Below, one piece after another: positions 52,069 through 61,812 of a stretch of DNA of 64,000 bases. Each line of letters begins with the position of its first letter. The stretch's first letter is position 1. The notes beneath the pieces were generated by a model. The model was not told the origin of the DNA. It was given only the letters and a program-made list of their open reading frames with translations, and ran no database searches. The stretch comes from Polynucleobacter sp. 80A-SIGWE (GTDB lineage Bacteria > Pseudomonadota > Gammaproteobacteria > Burkholderiales > Burkholderiaceae): positions 620,001 through 684,000 of the forward strand of contig NZ_JACVOR010000001.1 of NCBI RefSeq assembly GCF_018882295.1. The letters are read 5' to 3'. The position numbers were made by a program, and so were the translations under genes.

Positions 52069-52082
52069 TTTTGCATACAAAA
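52069..52082. promoter_or_regulatory. Operator candidate 2 for the GntR regulator
   Basis: TTTTGCATACAAAA, symmetrical at 12 of 14 positions, resembles site 1 (TTTGTATACAT). It lies about 70 bp before the aminotransferase start, so one regulator could govern both directions. Confidence 0.6.
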
Positions 52083-52151
52083 TTGTAAATTGCCAAAAAG
52101 TACCTTACACTGGCTTGCAAGATTAACTACAAAAACCAAGCGAGACTCAGC

Positions 52152-53336
52152 ATGCTAAAACTAGATAACCACCTCTCAGGACGTCATTTCTTACACATTC
52201 CTGGTCCAAGTCCAGTGCCTTCACGCATTTTGCGGGCAATTAGCTATCAAACGATTGATCACCGCGGCCCCGAATTTGGTGCATTTGGCCTTAAGGTTTT
52301 GGATGGCATCAAGAAGATTTTTAAGACCGAGCAGCCCGTGATTATTTATTCTGCTTCTGGAACTGGCTCCTGGGAAGGTGCTTTAGTTAATGTCCTCAAT
52401 CCTGGCGATAAGGTGCTCTTTTATGAAACCGGTCACTTCGCAAACTTGTGGCGTGCTCTAGCCAAAAAGATTGGCATTGAAGTTGAGGTAGTAGGTAAAG
52501 CAGGTGCGGATACTTGGCGTTGGGGTGTTGATGCATCTGTGATTGAAGAGCGCTTACGCAAAGATACTCAGCATGAAATCAAGGCGGTTTGTGTAGTACA
52601 CAACGAAACTTCAACTGGTATGACATCCAATATTGCTGCGGTTCGCAAGGCGATGGATGATGCAAAACATCCAGCGCTATTACTCGTGGATAGCGTATCT
52701 GGCTTGGGTTCAGCGGACTATGAGCATGACAAATGGGGTGCTGACGTAACCGTTTCCGGCTCACAAAAAGGTTTGATGTTGCCTCCAGGGATTGGCTTTA
52801 ATGCTTTGTCACCAAAAGCGATTGAAGCAAGTAAGCACAGCAAAATTCCAAAGGCTTATTTAGCCTGGGATGAAATTTTAGAATCGAATAAAACAGGTTA
52901 CTGGCCGACTACACCAAGTACCAATCTGATGTACGGTTTGCATGAAGCAATCGATATGATGCAGACCGAGGGCATGGATACGATTTTTGCTCGCCATCAA
53001 CGCTTAGCTGAGGCTTGTCGTCGCGCAGTTGCAGCCTGGGGTCTTGAGAACCAGTGTTTGGATCCAAATGCTTATTCACCAGTATTAACAGCGATTGTGG
53101 TTCCAGAGGGAATGGATGCGGATGTACTGCGTAAGCATGCCCTTGAAAAGTTCAATCTTTCGCTCGGAACTGGCTTAGGCAAGCTCAAAGGCAAGATTTT
53201 CCGTATCGGCCACCTTGGCGATTGCAATGAATTGAGCCTCATGGCTGCTTTGAGTGGGGTAGAGATGAGTTTTAGCTCTATTGGCTACAAACCCAAGGCC
53301 AGCGGTGTAGTTGCGGCCCAAGAGTACCTAAAGTAA
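52152..53336 (+). CDS. Serine-glyoxylate / alanine-glyoxylate aminotransferase family protein
   Basis: 394 residues, class V PLP enzyme. N-terminal HIPGPSPVPSRILRAISYQTIDHRGPEF is the SGA/AGT signature, followed by SASGTGSWEGALVNVLNPGD. The PLP lysine lies in VSGSQKGLMLPPG (about 213). It transfers an amino group to glyoxylate, giving glycine. Divergent from the GntR regulator and the FAD-linked oxidase, and followed by a GlcG-like gene, it fits a route in which a 2-hydroxyacid (glycolate) is oxidised to glyoxylate and aminated. Confidence 0.9.
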   Translation: MLKLDNHLSGRHFLHIPGPSPVPSRILRAISYQTIDHRGPEFGAFGLKVLDGIKKIFKTEQPVIIYSASGTGSWEGALVNVLNPGDKVLFYETGHFANLWRALAKKIGIEVEVVGKAGADTWRWGVDASVIEERLRKDTQHEIKAVCVVHNETSTGMTSNIAAVRKAMDDAKHPALLLVDSVSGLGSADYEHDKWGADVTVSGSQKGLMLPPGIGFNALSPKAIEASKHSKIPKAYLAWDEILESNKTGYWPTTPSTNLMYGLHEAIDMMQTEGMDTIFARHQRLAEACRRAVAAWGLENQCLDPNAYSPVLTAIVVPEGMDADVLRKHALEKFNLSLGTGLGKLKGKIFRIGHLGDCNELSLMAALSGVEMSFSSIGYKPKASGVVAAQEYLK

Positions 53337-53406
53337 GGCTTGGTCGGCAGACTCAACCTATAATTCACCATATATATCAATAGCATTAGAGACAGAGAGA
53401 TTAATC

Positions 53407-53814
53407 ATGTTGGCAACTAAACCGTATTTAACTCAGGCTGATGTTCAAAAGATTTTGGATGCAGCAGATAAGCATGCAGCAGCGAATAACTGGGCAGTGA
53501 CTATCGCCGTTTGTGATGATGGCGGCCATGTGTTGGGTTTAACTCGTCGTGATGGTTGCGCTCCTGTCTCCGCTTACATCGCCCAAGAAAAAGCACGCAC
53601 TGCTGCAATGGGTAAACGCGAGAGCCGCGTTTACGAAGAAATTATTAATAACGGACGTATTTCCTTTTTATCTGCCCCACATATTTCGGGCATGTTGGAA
53701 GGTGGCGTCAATATCGAGGTAAATGGGTTTACCATCGGCGCAGTCGGCGTTTCCGGCGTTAAATCGACTGAGGATGCCGAAACCGCGAAGGCCGGCATTG
53801 CAGCCATTCTGTAA
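53407..53814 (+). CDS. GlcG/HbpS-family protein
   Basis: 135 residues with the HbpS-like pattern: YLTQADVQKILDAADKHAAANNWAVTIAVCDDGGHVLGLTRRDG, then AYIAQEKARTAAM and a Gly-rich end GGVNIEVNGFTIGAVGVSG. The family includes GlcG of the E. coli glycolate operon and haem-binding HbpS; there is no signal peptide here. A 70-base gap separates it from the aminotransferase, with which it is probably co-transcribed. Its function in glycolate metabolism is not established. Confidence 0.85.
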   Translation: MLATKPYLTQADVQKILDAADKHAAANNWAVTIAVCDDGGHVLGLTRRDGCAPVSAYIAQEKARTAAMGKRESRVYEEIINNGRISFLSAPHISGMLEGGVNIEVNGFTIGAVGVSGVKSTEDAETAKAGIAAIL

Positions 53815-53820
53815 GTTACC

Positions 53821-55239
53821 TTGACAAATACTGTTCCTGAAATAAATTCTCCTACCGGCGCTACTGAGAGTAGCGCCACCCCAGCAACAATTACCTTTGC
53901 TGACTTTGGATTAGATCCAAAGATTCAAAAAGCGGTATCTGAGCAGGGTTACAACACCCCAACTCCGATTCAAGCGCAATCTATCCCGCACGTTTTGGCG
54001 GGAAGTGATTTGATGGGCGCAGCCCAAACGGGTACTGGTAAGACGGCTGCCTTTGTGTTGCCGATCATTCAAAAGATTCTGCGTCACGCGAGTAGTAGTG
54101 CATCGCCTGCTCGTCATCCCATCCGTGCCTTGGTGTTGACACCGACACGTGAGTTAGCTGTTCAAGTTGCTGAAAATGCAGCGAGCTATTCCAAGCACAC
54201 CGATTTACGTGCCGCCGTGGTTTATGGTGGTGTGGATATGAAAGAGCAAGTTGCCACATTGCGTGGCGGTGTAGAAATTTTGATTGCTACTCCTGGCCGC
54301 TTGCTTGACCACATTGGCTCCAAAGTAGCCAATCTCTCTCAAGTAGAAATTCTGGTGTTGGATGAAGCAGATCGCATGCTCGATATGGGTTTCTTACCTG
54401 ACTTGCAACGCATTATTGATTTGATTCCAGCACAGCGTCAAACGCTCTTGTTCTCAGCAACGTTTTCTCCAGAGATTAAGAAGTTAGCGCAAAGTTATTT
54501 ACGTACACCAGTCACTGTTGAAGTGGCTCGCCAAAATGCTGCGGCCGATACTGTGAAGCAAGTGGTGCATATGGTGTCCAGTGCTGACAAGCAACGCGCG
54601 ATTGTGAAAGTGCTTGAAGCACGTACGCGTCAAGGCTTATCTCGCCAGTGCATCATCTTTACTAATAGCCGTTTGGGTTGTGCTCGATTGGCTCGCTCAT
54701 TGGAGCGCGATGGTATTAAGGCGGGCGCGATTCATGGAGATAAGAGTCAAGGTGAACGTACTTTAACGCTGGATGCATTTAAGTCTGGCGCGATTGAAGC
54801 TCTCGTTGCAACAGACGTAGCTGCACGTGGTTTAGATATTCCTTCGATGCCTTGTGTGATTAATCATGAATTGCCATTTAATGCGGAAGACTTTATTCAC
54901 CGCATTGGTCGCACAGGTCGTGCAGGCAGTAAGGGCGATGCGATTGCATTGGTCGATGCCAGTGAAAAACGTTTGCTCGACGATATTGAAAAGTTGATGA
55001 AGCGGAAGTTGGACGTGCAGCCATTGCCTGAAGGTAGTCCTAGTTCCGCACCGAGCAGAAGCTCATCAAGATCAGATGCGCCAGCCAAAATGTCAGATCC
55101 ATTTTTCTATAAGCCGTATGAGCCTAGTGCTGCTGCACAGCCGAGCGCTAGCGCTACAAATGCTGAAGAGAAAAAAGTCGGCATCACGCCCGCAAGGCCA
55201 GCTGTTGGTGCTTTGCTCGGTGGCTTTAAGAAGAAGTAA
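53821..55239 (+). CDS. rhlE: DEAD-box RNA helicase, RhlE-like
   Basis: 472 residues. Q motif (FADFGLDPKIQKAVSEQGYNTPTPIQAQSIP), Walker A AQTGTGKT, PTRELA, TPGRLLD, DEAD in VLDEADRMLDMGF, SATF, then ARGLDIP and HRIGRTGRAG in the second RecA domain. The C-terminal tail is Ser/Pro/Ala-rich and basic at the end (GGFKKK). It unwinds structured RNA in ribosome biogenesis or decay. No ATG lies before the Q motif; the start must be TTG 53821, six bases after the preceding stop. Its 3' end overlaps gluQRS tail-to-tail by 14 bases. Confidence 0.92.
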   Translation: MTNTVPEINSPTGATESSATPATITFADFGLDPKIQKAVSEQGYNTPTPIQAQSIPHVLAGSDLMGAAQTGTGKTAAFVLPIIQKILRHASSSASPARHPIRALVLTPTRELAVQVAENAASYSKHTDLRAAVVYGGVDMKEQVATLRGGVEILIATPGRLLDHIGSKVANLSQVEILVLDEADRMLDMGFLPDLQRIIDLIPAQRQTLLFSATFSPEIKKLAQSYLRTPVTVEVARQNAAADTVKQVVHMVSSADKQRAIVKVLEARTRQGLSRQCIIFTNSRLGCARLARSLERDGIKAGAIHGDKSQGERTLTLDAFKSGAIEALVATDVAARGLDIPSMPCVINHELPFNAEDFIHRIGRTGRAGSKGDAIALVDASEKRLLDDIEKLMKRKLDVQPLPEGSPSSAPSRSSSRSDAPAKMSDPFFYKPYEPSAAAQPSASATNAEEKKVGITPARPAVGALLGGFKKK

Positions 55240-56179
55240 TCTTTCTATCCCAAGCCTGAGTGGCTGCTAAAAGCCACTCAGCAATCGAAGTATCTTTTCC
55301 GTCCGGAAGATCTCTCAATCCTAAATGTCCTGCAGCTTTACGTAACTCCTGTAAAGCCTGTTGCGCATTCTCAGTTTGAATACCACTCGCTAAAGTTTGC
55401 TTACTAAGCTTTTCACCATGCTCATCTAGCACCAGGGGTAGATGTAAATAATTTGGTGTTGAATATCCTAAAACATCCTGAAGATGAATTTGTCGTGCCG
55501 TGTTATTGAGTAAATCTGCACCACGCACAATGTGAGTGATTCCTTGTTCAGCATCATCCACCACTACCGCCAGTTGATAGGTGAATACGCCATCACGACG
55601 ACGCAGTACAAAATCTCCCACTTCTCGATTGAGATCTTGGCTTTGTTTGCCTAGGGCTAGATCTTCAAAATGAATGGCGAGATCAGGGGGGAGGGCGAGC
55701 CGCCAAGCTACTTCAGCCGAGAGGGTGTTTTCACCCCCATAGGCTGGTATTTCTTGGGGGCGGCAACTTCCTGGGTAGATCATCTCTTGATTGCGAGGGG
55801 TAATAACTCCACGAGCCTCTAGGGTGTTTGCAATGCTTTGCCGGGAGCAGGTGCATGGATAGGCGATTTGAAGCTCATTTAAGCGCTTTAGAGCCCATTC
55901 ATAGCGCTCTTGACGCTTGGATTGCCAAGTCGGCTCCTCGTCCCAGGTGAGGCCGCAGGCAAGCAATTGGCGTAGTATTTCCTGATCCGCCCCCGGAATG
56001 CAGCGGGGGGTATCTAAATCCTCGATTCTGAGCAGCCATTCCCCTTGATTTTGTCGGGCATCTAGCCAGCTTCCAAGGGCCGCAACTAGCGATCCTGCAT
56101 GAAGCGGGCCAGTAGGCGAGGGGGCAAAGCGCCCGCGATAGCCGTCGGCTGGGGATGAGGGGTTTTTAAGGTTCGGCAC
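55226..56179 (-). CDS. gluQRS: Glutamyl-Q tRNA(Asp) synthetase
   Basis: 317 residues, a truncated class I glutamyl-tRNA synthetase with the HIGH-like GRFAPSPTGPLHAGSLVAAL, KMSKS-like GEKLSKQ and no anticodon-binding domain. Zn ligands appear in CTCSRQS and YPGSCR. It attaches glutamate to the queuosine base of tRNA-Asp, so it belongs to the same modification route as queG in this window. Divergent from dnaE with a 15-base gap. Confidence 0.93.
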   Translation of the reverse strand: MPNLKNPSSPADGYRGRFAPSPTGPLHAGSLVAALGSWLDARQNQGEWLLRIEDLDTPRCIPGADQEILRQLLACGLTWDEEPTWQSKRQERYEWALKRLNELQIAYPCTCSRQSIANTLEARGVITPRNQEMIYPGSCRPQEIPAYGGENTLSAEVAWRLALPPDLAIHFEDLALGKQSQDLNREVGDFVLRRRDGVFTYQLAVVVDDAEQGITHIVRGADLLNNTARQIHLQDVLGYSTPNYLHLPLVLDEHGEKLSKQTLASGIQTENAQQALQELRKAAGHLGLRDLPDGKDTSIAEWLLAATQAWDRKITSS

Positions 56180-56194
56180 AGCTAAAATGATCTC

Positions 56195-59100
56195 ATGGCT
56201 TCACCCCGTTTTGTTCATCTGCGCGTCCATTCCGAGTTTTCAATTACGGATGGCGTCGTTCGCATTGATGATGCGGTTGCTGCAGCCGAAAAAGACGGGA
56301 TGGGGGCCTTAGCGCTCACCGATTTAAGTAATTTATTTGGTTTGGTTCGTTTTTATAGCGCCGCACGCTCTGGTGGAATTAAGCCAATTGCGGGCGCGGA
56401 TGTTTGGGTGAGCAATCCTCAGGACCCAGATCAACCCTATCGTCTATTACTCTTGGTTCAAAACCATTCTGGTTACCTTAATCTATGCCAGTTGTTGAGT
56501 AAGGCTTCCCTAGAAAATCAGACACGTGGTCGTGCTGAAGTGGATCCCAAATGGTTTAGTGAGCCTGCCTCCAAAGCTGAAGATAAGGCTGTAAAAAGAA
56601 CGTTGGCCTACGGATTAATTGCGCTCTCGAGCGGACGTTGGGGTGATGTTGGTTCTGCGCTGTTGGCTGGTCAAGAGGATCAAGCTAAAGACGCCGCCAA
56701 GCGCTGGGCAACATTATTTCCAAATTCTTTTTACATAGAAGTTCAACGTGGCGGTCATCCTCAGGATGAAAAGCAGTTGCAGCTTGCCTGTCACTTAGCG
56801 AGTGAATTGGATTTGCCAATCGTTGCTACGCATCCTGTGCAGTTTATGCAACGCAGTGATTTCACAGCTCATGAGGCGCGCGTGTGTATTGCGGAAGGTG
56901 AGCTCTTGGGTAATCCTCGTCGCACCAAAAAATTTAATGAAGAGCAATATTTTTTATCTCAAGAGGAGATGGAAAAGCGCTTTGCAGATTTGCCTGTTGC
57001 ACTCGCTAATTCAGTAGAGATTGCTAAGCGATGCAATCTTTCCTTAACCTTGGGTCAGCCACGCTTACCGGATTTCCCAACACCACCTGGTATTACGCTC
57101 GACGATTATTTATTACAGCAATCGGAGATTGGCTTGAAGCGCCACATGGAGCGCAACTTCCCTGATCCAGAAGAGCGCGCCAAGGAAGAGGCGCGTTATC
57201 ACGAGCGCCTCGTGTTTGAGGTGAAGACGATTGCTCAAATGGGCTTCCCAGGTTACTTCTTGATTGTTGCGGACTTCATTAACTGGGCAAAAAATAATGG
57301 TGTACCAGTAGGCCCAGGTCGTGGATCTGGAGCTGGATCTTTGGTTGCTTATTCACTTGGCATTACTGACCTGGATCCATTGCGCTACAACTTGCTCTTT
57401 GAGCGCTTTCTCAATCCTGAGCGAGTTTCAATGCCCGACTTCGATATTGACTTCTGTCAGCATGGGCGCGATCGCGTTATTCAGTACGTAAAAGATAAGT
57501 ACGGAAAAGATGCGGTCAGTCAAATCGCTACCTTCGGAACAATGGCTGCGCGCGCAGCCATTCGTGACGTGGGTCGTGTACTCGAGCAGGGCTATAACTT
57601 CGTTGATGGTATTGCTAAGTTGATTCCAAATAAGCCAGGTCAGTACATGACTATTGAAATGGCGAAGAAGGAGGAGAAGCAATTAGGCGAACGCGAAAAA
57701 AATGAAGATGAAGTACGTCAGCTTCTATCGCTTGCTCAACAGTTAGAAGGTATGACCCGCAACGTCGGTATGCATGCGGGTGGCGTATTAATTGCTCCTG
57801 GCCGTTTAACTGATTTTTGCCCGCTATATACACAAGAAGCAAAAGACTCTAAAGATCAAGAGAGTGGCTCCGTCATTAGTCAGTTTGATAAAGATGACGT
57901 TGAGGCAATCGGCTTAGTAAAGTTTGACTTCTTGGGCCTAACAACGCTGACGATTTTGGCGGCTGCTGAAAAATGGATTAAGACATTACATGCTGATCGT
58001 AAAGATTGGAATATTGGTGAAATCCCTCTTGATGATCAAAAAGCTTTTGAAGTTTTAAAGAATGCTAATACAGTCGCCGTCTTCCAGCTAGAAAGTCGCG
58101 GCATGCAAGGCATGCTTCGTGAGGCCAAGCCTGACCGCTTCGAAGACATTATTGCGCTCGTCGCGCTTTACCGTCCAGGTCCAATGGACTTGATCCCAGA
58201 CTTTATTGAACGTAAGCATGGGCGTCAGAAAGTAGAGTATCCAGATCCGCGTATTGAGCCGGTTCTGCAAGAAACCTACGGCATCATGGTCTATCAAGAG
58301 CAGGTGATGCAGATGGCTCAGATGATCGGCGGCTACTCACTCGGTGGCGCAGACATGTTGCGTCGTGCGATGGGTAAGAAGAAGCCTGAAGAGATGGCGC
58401 AGCATCGCAAGATTTTTAGTGATGGCGCAAAAGCGGGTGGTATTACCGAAGGTAAGGCCAACGAGATTTATGACTTAATGGAGCGTTTTGCAGGCTATGG
58501 ATTTAATAAATCCCATGCTGCCGCTTATGCGCTCCTAGCGTATCAAACTGCCTGGTTAAAAGCCTACTACCCTGCTGAATTTATGGCAGCCAACTTATCG
58601 CTCGCAATGGATGACACCGATAAGGTGAAGATTCTGTATGACGATTGTTTAGCAAATAATATTCGCGTGTTCTCGCCTGATATTAATACTGGTGTTTATG
58701 TGTTCACACCATTGCGTGCGCCAGATGCTGCCCCGGATTCTCCGATCAGTCATATTCGTTATGGCTTAGGTGCAGTGAGGGGTACTGGTGAGGCGGCGAT
58801 TGAAGTAATCGTGAAGGCACGTGAGGCGGGTGGTCCGTTTAAAGATCTGTTTGATTTCTGTGCCCGCGTCGATCGTCGGCAAGTGAACCGTCGTGCGATT
58901 GAGGCTTTGATGCGTGCCGGTGCTTTTGATGGTTTGTACAAAGACTCCATTCCTGCCGGTGGCAATCCTTACGATATTCGATCTACCTTATTGGCCTCTT
59001 TGGCGCGTGCAATTGAGGCGGCAGAACAAGCAGAAGCCTCAATCAATCAGGTGAGTTTGTTTGAGGTGGCAGGCGAAGAGGATCGTCACTTACCCGAGTT

Positions 59101-59821
59101 AGTACGCGAGCCAGTCTGGTCTGAGAAGAAGCGCCTACAGGATGAGAAAAGCGCTCTAGGGCTCTGTTTAACTGGCCACATGTTTGACGCCTATCGTGAC
59201 GAGACTGCGCATTTTATTCGCCAGCCATTGTCTAAGGTGACTGAGGGCAAAGATCAGTTGATCGCCGGCATTATTACTTCTGCTCGTATGCTAACTGGTC
59301 AGCGTGGCCGTATGATGATTGCAACCATTGATGATGGCACTGCTGCAATTGAGGTGACTCTTTATAGCGAAGTCTATGAACCGAATCGCTCTTGGCTTAA
59401 AGAAGACGAGTTGCTAGTAGCTAAGGTAAACGTTACGCCAGATAAGTTTTCTGGAGGGATGCGGATCGTGTCGGAGGCAGTGATGGATATTACGGGTGCC
59501 CGCATGCGTTTTGCGCGCAACGTGCATCTATCGATCGATTCAGCGATTGATCTCAAATCCTTACGTAGCCAAATCGGACCCTACTTAATGAGTAATCGTG
59601 TGCGGGATCCTAAGTTAGGGCCTGCAGCAGCCTCTATGCCAAGCGCTAGTGAAGGCCTCAAAGGTTTAATGCTTACGGCCGCAGTTACTACCAGTGGTGG
59701 TGCCTGTCTGATGCAATTCCCAGAAGAGTTGCGCATCTATCCTGATGATGCTTGCTTGCATGGCTTGAATCAAATTTTGGCTGCCAAGCAATCCAATACC
59801 GTTCAGGTTCAGTACCACTAA
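56195..59821 (+). CDS. dnaE: DNA polymerase III subunit alpha
   Basis: 1208 residues, slightly longer than E. coli DnaE. PHP domain at the N-terminus (FVHLRVHSEFSITDGVVRI), catalytic Asp pair in PDFDIDFCQHGRD, GPGRGSGAGSLVAYSLGITDLDP, the helix-hairpin-helix region around GLGAVRGTGEAAIEVIVKA, and the OB fold near the C-terminus (LIAGIITSARMLTGQRGRMMIATIDDGTAAIEV). It is the replicative polymerase. The ATG is 15 bases from divergent gluQRS, so its promoter lies in that gene. Confidence 0.97.
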   Translation: MASPRFVHLRVHSEFSITDGVVRIDDAVAAAEKDGMGALALTDLSNLFGLVRFYSAARSGGIKPIAGADVWVSNPQDPDQPYRLLLLVQNHSGYLNLCQLLSKASLENQTRGRAEVDPKWFSEPASKAEDKAVKRTLAYGLIALSSGRWGDVGSALLAGQEDQAKDAAKRWATLFPNSFYIEVQRGGHPQDEKQLQLACHLASELDLPIVATHPVQFMQRSDFTAHEARVCIAEGELLGNPRRTKKFNEEQYFLSQEEMEKRFADLPVALANSVEIAKRCNLSLTLGQPRLPDFPTPPGITLDDYLLQQSEIGLKRHMERNFPDPEERAKEEARYHERLVFEVKTIAQMGFPGYFLIVADFINWAKNNGVPVGPGRGSGAGSLVAYSLGITDLDPLRYNLLFERFLNPERVSMPDFDIDFCQHGRDRVIQYVKDKYGKDAVSQIATFGTMAARAAIRDVGRVLEQGYNFVDGIAKLIPNKPGQYMTIEMAKKEEKQLGEREKNEDEVRQLLSLAQQLEGMTRNVGMHAGGVLIAPGRLTDFCPLYTQEAKDSKDQESGSVISQFDKDDVEAIGLVKFDFLGLTTLTILAAAEKWIKTLHADRKDWNIGEIPLDDQKAFEVLKNANTVAVFQLESRGMQGMLREAKPDRFEDIIALVALYRPGPMDLIPDFIERKHGRQKVEYPDPRIEPVLQETYGIMVYQEQVMQMAQMIGGYSLGGADMLRRAMGKKKPEEMAQHRKIFSDGAKAGGITEGKANEIYDLMERFAGYGFNKSHAAAYALLAYQTAWLKAYYPAEFMAANLSLAMDDTDKVKILYDDCLANNIRVFSPDINTGVYVFTPLRAPDAAPDSPISHIRYGLGAVRGTGEAAIEVIVKAREAGGPFKDLFDFCARVDRRQVNRRAIEALMRAGAFDGLYKDSIPAGGNPYDIRSTLLASLARAIEAAEQAEASINQVSLFEVAGEEDRHLPELVREPVWSEKKRLQDEKSALGLCLTGHMFDAYRDETAHFIRQPLSKVTEGKDQLIAGIITSARMLTGQRGRMMIATIDDGTAAIEVTLYSEVYEPNRSWLKEDELLVAKVNVTPDKFSGGMRIVSEAVMDITGARMRFARNVHLSIDSAIDLKSLRSQIGPYLMSNRVRDPKLGPAAASMPSASEGLKGLMLTAAVTTSGGACLMQFPEELRIYPDDACLHGLNQILAAKQSNTVQVQYH

Positions 59822-59851
59822 ATCGGCGGCAGTAAAACTATACGGAGTTCG

Positions 59852-61009
59852 TTATTTATTTGTAGCGGCTTGAAGTGCTGTAATTACTTGATTTGGTTCC
59901 AAGTGATCCAAGCATTCGCTATTACTGCTTGCGCGGTCTTCGCAACCTGCTTTGCGGCAGGGGACGCATTCACCAGGCCCTTGCAAAATCGTGACATTAC
60001 CAACTGTCTGCGAGCGAGCTCTTAATTGATAGGGTTGTGCGCCAATAAAGCCATTTGGCCATGGGCCAAAGTTGGTAGGTGGCGTTGGACCAAATAGGGC
60101 AATCGTAGGCGTGTTGCATGCTGCTGCAAGATGGGTGATCGAGGTATCGACCCCAACATAAGCTATCGCTCCACGAATCAGGGTGCCCGCCTGTGGGATA
60201 GTAAGTAGACCCGTAGTATCAACCACATGCTTACGGGTTTCCTCATCAAGCAATGAAAGAATATCTTGATTGAGTTGAAGATCTTGCTTAGCAGGGGATG
60301 CGCTCAGCACCACTTGCCAGCCTTGTTTAGTAATCCATGTCAGCAATGTTTGCCAATAAGCCAGCGGCCAGCGCTTATAAGCGGTTAAAGGTCCGGGATG
60401 AACCACTACATAGGGAGAATGAAGTTGAGCAGCAATGCTTGGGGTAATGGGATCACCAGCTGGGGCTGTTACTGAGACTGGTTTTTTAAATAATTCCAGT
60501 GGATTCCGATAAAAGATCTCGAGGAGGCGAAGCTTTTCGGTAATGACATGTTGTGCAAAATAATCCACATCAACTGTATGTAAGCTGATAGCCTTTTTCC
60601 AGACGTTTTGTTGATCACTTTTACTTTTTTTGGTTTTATCTTGCTCTGTGAGGCCTTGAGGATGGCCACCCAACACGCCTACGCGTTGATGAGCTGCTAC
60701 TAAGCCATAGAAATAGGCGCGATCGCTCGGTTGCGTAACTACAGCTAAGTCGTAACGTTGAAAGAGTCTAAAAAATAAGCAAAGATATTCTTTGAGTTTG
60801 GGGTGGTCTGAAGTTTCGATTGTCTGAGCAATATCAGGATTACCCTTGAGCATGTCGAGCTTACCGCGATGACCCAAGAAGTGAAACTCAGCATCAGGCC
60901 ACAGTTCACGTGCTTGTGAAATTAACGGTGTAGTGACAAGGACATCTCCAATTTGGCGAGTCGCAATAAATAAAACTTTTTTCGGCTTTAGCGCTGAGAA
61001 TGCAGTCAT
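59852..61009 (-). CDS. Glycosyltransferase family 9 (heptosyltransferase-like)
   Basis: 385 residues from ATG 61009; the TTG at 61027 is an alternative. KKVLFIATRQIGDVLVTTPLISQARELWPDAEFHFLGH at the N-terminus and VVHPGPLTAYKRWPLAYWQTLL, GVDTSITHLAAACNTPTIALFGPTPPTNFGPW in the second Rossmann domain are GT9 motifs (ADP-heptose transferases WaaC/F/Q). The C-terminal CVPCRKAGCEDR cluster is typical. It adds heptose or a related sugar to the LPS inner core. Last gene of a three-glycosyltransferase operon. Confidence 0.88.
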   Translation of the reverse strand: MTAFSALKPKKVLFIATRQIGDVLVTTPLISQARELWPDAEFHFLGHRGKLDMLKGNPDIAQTIETSDHPKLKEYLCLFFRLFQRYDLAVVTQPSDRAYFYGLVAAHQRVGVLGGHPQGLTEQDKTKKSKSDQQNVWKKAISLHTVDVDYFAQHVITEKLRLLEIFYRNPLELFKKPVSVTAPAGDPITPSIAAQLHSPYVVVHPGPLTAYKRWPLAYWQTLLTWITKQGWQVVLSASPAKQDLQLNQDILSLLDEETRKHVVDTTGLLTIPQAGTLIRGAIAYVGVDTSITHLAAACNTPTIALFGPTPPTNFGPWPNGFIGAQPYQLRARSQTVGNVTILQGPGECVPCRKAGCEDRASSNSECLDHLEPNQVITALQAATNK

Positions 61010-61029
61010 GGAGTTAATGTAACTCAATC

Positions 61030-61812
61030 CTACTGGGCTTTAGCCAGAATTTTTTCGCGAACGCGACGCGCATTTTCTGCGGCATTGGATTGATCATTCA
61101 TGCGGTGGTAGAGGTGAAGTACTTCAGTGGACCACGATCCAGATTTACGAATCAAACCCCTGTTTTGTAGTCTGAAAACAAAATCGGCATCTTCATGACC
61201 CCAACCCGTCATGGTTTCATCAAAGCCACCTATGGCTAGGGCATCTGCTTTCCAGCAGGCTAGATTGCAGCCCTTAATGCGTCGCCAGACGAATTTCTTG
61301 TAATCACGCCAGGTGCCATCACCCAACTTGATTTTGATTGGCCAATACTTGTTGACGCCGCCCGATAGTCGATAGCTTAACAAGTGACTGGAAAATTTAT
61401 TGAAGTCCCAGCGGGGCCAAGAAAGAATATCTTTTGTTAAAGCTTCATTGAGTAAGACTCGACTGCCGGTAATGAAGCAACCTTTTTTTGCCAGCGTTCG
61501 ATGTTGTGCTACAAAGTCGGGCTGCACTACGCAGTCCCCATCTAGATATATGAAGTATTCGCCCGAAGCCTCTGCGCTTGCAAGGTTGCGAATGAGGGCC
61601 AAACGAAATCCTAAATCTTCATGCCAGACATGCTTAATCTGCCGTTTAGATTTGAGCTTAAACGAATCAATAAAGTCTTTGGTATCCGGTCTTGAGCCAT
61701 CATCGGCAATAAGGATCTCAAAGTTGGAGTCAGTTTGAGTTTCGAGGGATTGCAAAACAAAATCGAGGGCATCGATTCTGTTGTAAGTTGCAACGATGAC
61801 GCTGATCTTCAT
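61030..61812 (-). CDS. Glycosyltransferase family 2 (with galactosyltransferase-type C-terminus)
   Basis: 260 residues starting MKISVIVATYNRIDALDFVLQSL, with the DxD-type metal site in YIYLDGDCVVQP and the C-terminal Glyco_transf_7C motif GGFDETMTGWGHEDADFVFRLQNRG. It is probably an LPS core or O-unit sugar transferase, membrane-associated without helices. Its ATG (61812) overlaps the TGA of the upstream gene (ATGA), so I prefer it over the ATG nine codons upstream. Confidence 0.87.
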   Translation of the reverse strand: MKISVIVATYNRIDALDFVLQSLETQTDSNFEILIADDGSRPDTKDFIDSFKLKSKRQIKHVWHEDLGFRLALIRNLASAEASGEYFIYLDGDCVVQPDFVAQHRTLAKKGCFITGSRVLLNEALTKDILSWPRWDFNKFSSHLLSYRLSGGVNKYWPIKIKLGDGTWRDYKKFVWRRIKGCNLACWKADALAIGGFDETMTGWGHEDADFVFRLQNRGLIRKSGSWSTEVLHLYHRMNDQSNAAENARRVREKILAKAQ

